A stretch of DNA of 64,000 bases, taken from the NCBI GenBank assembly GCA_902776645.1, contig CACYQT010000006.1, forward strand, positions 1 to 64,000. The letters run 5' to 3'. Origin of the DNA: an uncultured bacterium. Its GTDB lineage: Bacteria; Verrucomicrobiota; Lentisphaeria; Oligosphaerales; Oligosphaeraceae. Numbering within the stretch: the stretch's first letter is position 1; each line of letters begins with the position of its first letter. The translations under genes were made by a program, and so were the position numbers. Of the stretch, positions 60,828 through 64,000 are shown piece by piece. The notes below the pieces were generated by a model. That model searched no databases. It worked only from the letters and a program-made list of their open reading frames with translations, and was not told the origin of the DNA.

Positions 60828-61703
60828 TCAGATTGTGAGGAAAATAATCGCCCCGATGCCGAAAAGCACCGCTATAATCTTCTGCTTCGTCAGCTTCTCC
60901 TTCAGGAAGACGGCGCTCAAAAGAAACGTCCCCAGAAAACTCATCTGGGCGATCGGATTCACGACGGACGCGTTCCCGCAGGCGTTCATCCGCGCCATGA
61001 AAAAGATGATGCCGGAGACGAACACCCCTGACGTGACGCCTATCAGCCAGTCATGCTTCGACGGCATGGAAAGCCGATGCTCCCGAATCAGCGAATACAG
61101 CACGCCGCCCAACAGCCAGCATAAGGCGTTCAACGCCGTCACGCCATTGACATCCGCCTGATGGCTGAAAGCATATTTATAGGAAAGCCCCATGCCGGCC
61201 CGCAGCACGCTCGCCGCCACCGCCAACGTGAAGCCAAGTTTCGCTTTTTCAATGTCTTGCGATGCCGCATCAGCCGTGCGTTTCGGAATGAACACCATGA
61301 CCGCCACAAAGGCGCAAACCACGCCCGCCACAATGAAAGGCGTCAACGGCTCGCCCAAAAACAAAAATGCGCCGATGACCACCAGCACCATGTTCAGGCG
61401 GAAAATCGTCGAACTGACGCCGGCGCTCTGATACCCCATCGATTCAATGAGCAGGACATTGGAAACCAAAGACAGCAATCCCGATATAGCGCCCCACGTC
61501 AGCGTCGCCCGCAACGTCGTGCCTTCCGCATGCGGCAGACCGACCATGAAGACGAACCAGACGAGGCCGACGATCGTGACGAACAAACCGCACGACCGCT
61601 TCTTCGCCCCGCCCCCGCCGGCGGAGCTGTTCGCAAACAGCTTGAATATGAAATCGTTCAGCGCGGAAAAAAACAAACAGCAGAATGCGTATGTGATGGC
61701 CAT
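60828..61703 (-). CDS. EamA/DMT-superfamily transporter
   Basis: AAAGGA lies before the ATG at 61703, giving 291 residues. The frame upstream is noncoding and AT-rich. About ten hydrophobic helices form two EamA halves (LTWGAISGLLSLVSNVLLIE; VNPIAQMSFLGTFLLSAVFL), the usual 5+5 arrangement of drug/metabolite transporters. It probably exports a metabolite or sugar derivative, and the substrate is not predictable. It stands alone, divergent from the kinase gene. Confidence 0.85.
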   Translation of the reverse strand: MAITYAFCCLFFSALNDFIFKLFANSSAGGGGAKKRSCGLFVTIVGLVWFVFMVGLPHAEGTTLRATLTWGAISGLLSLVSNVLLIESMGYQSAGVSSTIFRLNMVLVVIGAFLFLGEPLTPFIVAGVVCAFVAVMVFIPKRTADAASQDIEKAKLGFTLAVAASVLRAGMGLSYKYAFSHQADVNGVTALNALCWLLGGVLYSLIREHRLSMPSKHDWLIGVTSGVFVSGIIFFMARMNACGNASVVNPIAQMSFLGTFLLSAVFLKEKLTKQKIIAVLFGIGAIIFLTI

Positions 61704-61848
61704 GCCATGTCCTTTTTCATGATTATATCGGTCTTTTTCGATTTTTTTACCTATAATATAATATAAAATCGGTCTGATGATTTGAAAAAACGACAAAAAA
61801 ATCAATAGTATTAAATTAGAGTTAATATATCGTTTTCCCACATACACC

Positions 61849-63636
61849 ATGAGCCCCAAGGAATCCAGCAGCCACACAAAGGCGATTCCGGTGGTCGAGA
61901 CACCGCCGGCAAAACCGCAGAACGACAAGACGGTCGTCCTGTCGGACGCTTCCGCCTGCGCCGTTCCGCCGGAGCCAAAGGCGAACAACGCCACCAAAAA
62001 CACCGCCGCGGCGCCGTCCGCCCAGACGGATCCCGAGGACTACAAGTCCATCAAGCTTCCGGGCTTCGACTTCTGCCAATGCCTCGGCGTCGGCGGCATG
62101 GGGGCGGTCTATCTTGCCAAGCAGCAAAGCCTTGGGCGCTATGTGGCCGTCAAGATGATCAAAAGCGAATACGCGCATCTTCCGCGCTATCATGACCGGA
62201 TCGTCGCCGAAGCGCGGACCATGGCCGCGCTCAACCATCCGAACGTCATCTCGTGCTATGACATCATCACGACGGAAGACCACGTCTTCCTGATCATGGA
62301 ATACATTCCGGGCGGCCTGAACGTGAAGGATCTCGTCCTCCGCTACGGCAGGCTGGAGGACACGATCGTCATCCGCATCCTGACGGACGTCGTCGAAGGC
62401 CTCTCCTACATCCACCAGAAGGGATTCATCCACCAGGATCTGAAGCCGGACAATCTCATGATCTACTGCGGCACCTCAAACGCCGCCAGCTCGCCGGCCG
62501 AAATCTTCGCGAATCCAGGCAACCGCATCGTCATCAGCGACTTCGGCATCGCCCGCGAAGTCCACAAGCAGGACAATCAGGACAGCGACGCCCCCACCCA
62601 GACCGTCGTCGGAAGCCCCCAGTACATGCCGCCAGAACAATATTTCACGCCGGACCAGATCGATTTCCGGGCGGACATCTACGCGCTCGCATCCACCGCC
62701 TACCACCTCCTCACGGGAGAGCTCCCGTTCCAGAACCAGCCCGCGGAGGATCTCATGCGCTACAAGCAGTCCAACGGCGTTCCGGATCCGCGCGTGTTGC
62801 TGAATAGTTCGAACGCGAAGAACAACAAGAACACGGACCACAAGGTCAACGACGAGCTCTGTGAAATCATCATGCGCATGGGCAGGCCCAGGCCAGACGA
62901 CCGCTATCGCTCGTATGATGTTCTCCTGCAAGATCTTCATCATGTCCAGACGCTCAATACCATCTGGTTCCGCGTCGCGGGGCGCGAAGAGAAAACGCGC
63001 GCCTTCCGCCACGGCATCATCCTCTCCGGCTGCGTCGCCCTGCTCGTCATTCTTCCGTTCGTCATCAAAAACTACGTCTGGAAACGGTACTTCTCTCCTC
63101 TACAAGTATCGCTGGCCCAATCGACCGCATTCTGGGAGGAGGAAGGCGTCAAGGCATGGCACCGCATGCCGCCTGATCTGGAGGAGCCGCATGTCTACCT
63201 GCGCGGCATGAACACGACCGAACCGCTTGTGCTCAAGCAAGTTCTCAACCCAGGCCATACGATCGATTTCAAGGCCCGCTTCTTTGGAATCGCGCAAGTG
63301 GGCTTCGGGCTGCGCAACGAATCCGGCCCCATCCTCAACATCCTCTGGAAACGGGATGACAAAGGAAAAGTCATTTTCATGATCGCCTCCGAACACAAGC
63401 CGTTCACCTATATCGGCGAATTCAACGGAAAACTCCCGAACAAATGGGTGAATTTCCAGATACAGATCGACAAGACGCAGGCCGTCGTCCTCATGGACAA
63501 CAAGGTCCTCGACGTCTGCCATTTCCATGAACCGCTCGCCCAATGCCAGTTCTTCGTCTCTCTGTCGCGAAGCCGCTACATGGAGCTTAAGGACATCTAC
63601 GTCAACGACTTGGATCCATCGGAAGAAAATCCATAA
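61849..63636 (+). CDS. Transmembrane Ser/Thr protein kinase with extracytoplasmic domain
   Basis: The protein has 595 residues. The N-terminal 65 are Pro/Ala-rich. The kinase domain spans about 70-370: glycine loop GVGGMG at 80-86, K102 in VAVKMIK, catalytic HQDLKPDN at 195-202, DFG at 231-233, and an APE-like MPPEQY. The HRD Arg is Gln, so it is a non-RD kinase. Residues 389-407 span the membrane. The last 180 residues form a beta-sandwich like laminin-G/lectin domains (TIDFKARFFGIAQVGFGL). It may sense an envelope glycan. It is followed after 19 bp by lpxB. Confidence 0.9.
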   Translation: MSPKESSSHTKAIPVVETPPAKPQNDKTVVLSDASACAVPPEPKANNATKNTAAAPSAQTDPEDYKSIKLPGFDFCQCLGVGGMGAVYLAKQQSLGRYVAVKMIKSEYAHLPRYHDRIVAEARTMAALNHPNVISCYDIITTEDHVFLIMEYIPGGLNVKDLVLRYGRLEDTIVIRILTDVVEGLSYIHQKGFIHQDLKPDNLMIYCGTSNAASSPAEIFANPGNRIVISDFGIAREVHKQDNQDSDAPTQTVVGSPQYMPPEQYFTPDQIDFRADIYALASTAYHLLTGELPFQNQPAEDLMRYKQSNGVPDPRVLLNSSNAKNNKNTDHKVNDELCEIIMRMGRPRPDDRYRSYDVLLQDLHHVQTLNTIWFRVAGREEKTRAFRHGIILSGCVALLVILPFVIKNYVWKRYFSPLQVSLAQSTAFWEEEGVKAWHRMPPDLEEPHVYLRGMNTTEPLVLKQVLNPGHTIDFKARFFGIAQVGFGLRNESGPILNILWKRDDKGKVIFMIASEHKPFTYIGEFNGKLPNKWVNFQIQIDKTQAVVLMDNKVLDVCHFHEPLAQCQFFVSLSRSRYMELKDIYVNDLDPSEENP

Positions 63637-63655
63637 CCATTCAGATTCTGCAACC

Positions 63656-64000
63656 ATGCCCACCAACACCATTTGGATCATTTCAGGCGAAGCCTCCGGA
63701 GACGACTACGGCGCCGGGCTTGCACGCGCCATCGCCAAACGCCGCCCGGACGTCACCATCCGCGGCATGGGTTCCGACAAGATGCGCGCCGCCGGCGTGG
63801 ACATCATGGTCGACTCCACGGATCTGGGCATCGTCGGAATCGTGGAGGTCTTCCGCCATATCCGCTTCTTCCTCAATCTGATGAAGGATTTGACCGCACG
63901 CGCCGCCGCCGAACGGCCGGACGCCGTCGTCATGATCGACTATCCGGGCTTCAACATCCGCTTCGCGCAACGGCTCCACAAGATCGGCATTCCCGTCGTC
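63656..64000 (+). CDS. lpxB: Lipid-A-disaccharide synthase, N-terminal part (cut by window edge)
   Basis: Starting at the ATG at 63656, 115 codons are visible and the gene runs out of the window. IWIISGEASGDDYGAGLARA, RGMGSDKMRAAGVD and MIDYPGFNIRFAQRL are classical LpxB (GT19) motifs. It joins UDP-2,3-diacylglucosamine and lipid X in the inner leaflet to make the lipid A disaccharide, which implies a Gram-negative outer membrane. It lies close behind the kinase gene. Confidence 0.95.
   Translation, partial: MPTNTIWIISGEASGDDYGAGLARAIAKRRPDVTIRGMGSDKMRAAGVDIMVDSTDLGIVGIVEVFRHIRFFLNLMKDLTARAAAERPDAVVMIDYPGFNIRFAQRLHKIGIPVV

Noticed and set aside
1-64000. tRNA, rRNA, integrase or prophage genes
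   Set aside because: I looked for tRNA-like T-arms, rRNA-like conserved stretches and integrase/transposase motifs by eye and found none; a dedicated search could still find a tRNA.

Overview
The window reads as chromosomal DNA of a Gram-negative bacterium of the PVC superphylum, most likely a gut Lentisphaerae/Victivallales-type organism. This is inferred from three DUF4838-type secreted proteins, secreted clan GH-A glycosidases, a sialidase, a secreted beta-propeller protein, an lpxB gene (lipid A) and a transmembrane Ser/Thr kinase. Rubredoxin/rubrerythrin proteins and flavodoxins suggest an anaerobe. No rRNA, tRNA, CRISPR array, integrase or transposase was recognised.

Layout. 1-9.2 kb: cellulase-like hydrolase, phosphoesterase, oligoendopeptidase F, secreted GH5, a DUF4838 protein and a serine hydrolase. 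9.2-12.7 kb: a hypothetical protein, an Rpn/PD-(D/E)XK nuclease and a secreted CocE/S15 hydrolase. 12.8-25.3 kb: a long minus-strand run with an XRE-cupin-acyl-CoA synthetase fusion, a 32-residue membrane peptide candidate, a large membrane protein, a nucleoside hydrolase, a phosphodiesterase-type protein, a UPF0104-type membrane protein, a sialidase, folD, an FKBP isomerase with a Cys/His-rich insert, and a phosphoglycolate phosphatase. 25.5-28.2 kb: class II aldolase, folE and a GT-C glycosyltransferase.

28.5-35.4 kb is an AT-rich accessory island on the minus strand. It holds five unrecognised or barely recognised proteins, among them a membrane protein with a C-terminal NlpC/P60-like domain and a protein with an Imm26-like segment. 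They form two sub-operons, each preceded by a copy of the same diverged leader, with decayed genes in the gaps. This is the most likely place for an undescribed system, but no function can be assigned from sequence alone.

35.4-41.2 kb carries two TetR-controlled redox loci with visible palindromic operators: TetR - flavin reductase - amidohydrolase/monooxygenase fusion - CMD/cupin - flavodoxin reductase, and TetR - flavodoxin. 41.4-46.5 kb has a DUF4838 protein and a 1081-residue secreted glycosidase. These are followed by a small gene graveyard (46.5-47.1 kb) with 33-bp tandem repeats, a fragment of an AAA ATPase whose intact relative lies at 51.8 kb, and a second copy of the glycosidase 3' end. 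47.2-50.0 kb is an oxidative-stress operon (metallo-beta-lactamase/rubredoxin fusion, TetR, rubrerythrin, glutathione peroxidase) with a 14-bp inverted repeat in its promoter. 50.1-64 kb holds an FGGY kinase, the ATPase, a NUDIX hydrolase, a beta-propeller protein, a third DUF4838 protein paired with a deoxyribosyltransferase, secreted and membrane proteins, the kinase, and the 5' end of lpxB.

A dispersed palindromic repeat (core GTAGCGACGGCG...CGCCGTCG) sits in at least three gene borders, with two looser relatives, and a GTGCTAAATTAA-like element lies upstream of four gene groups.
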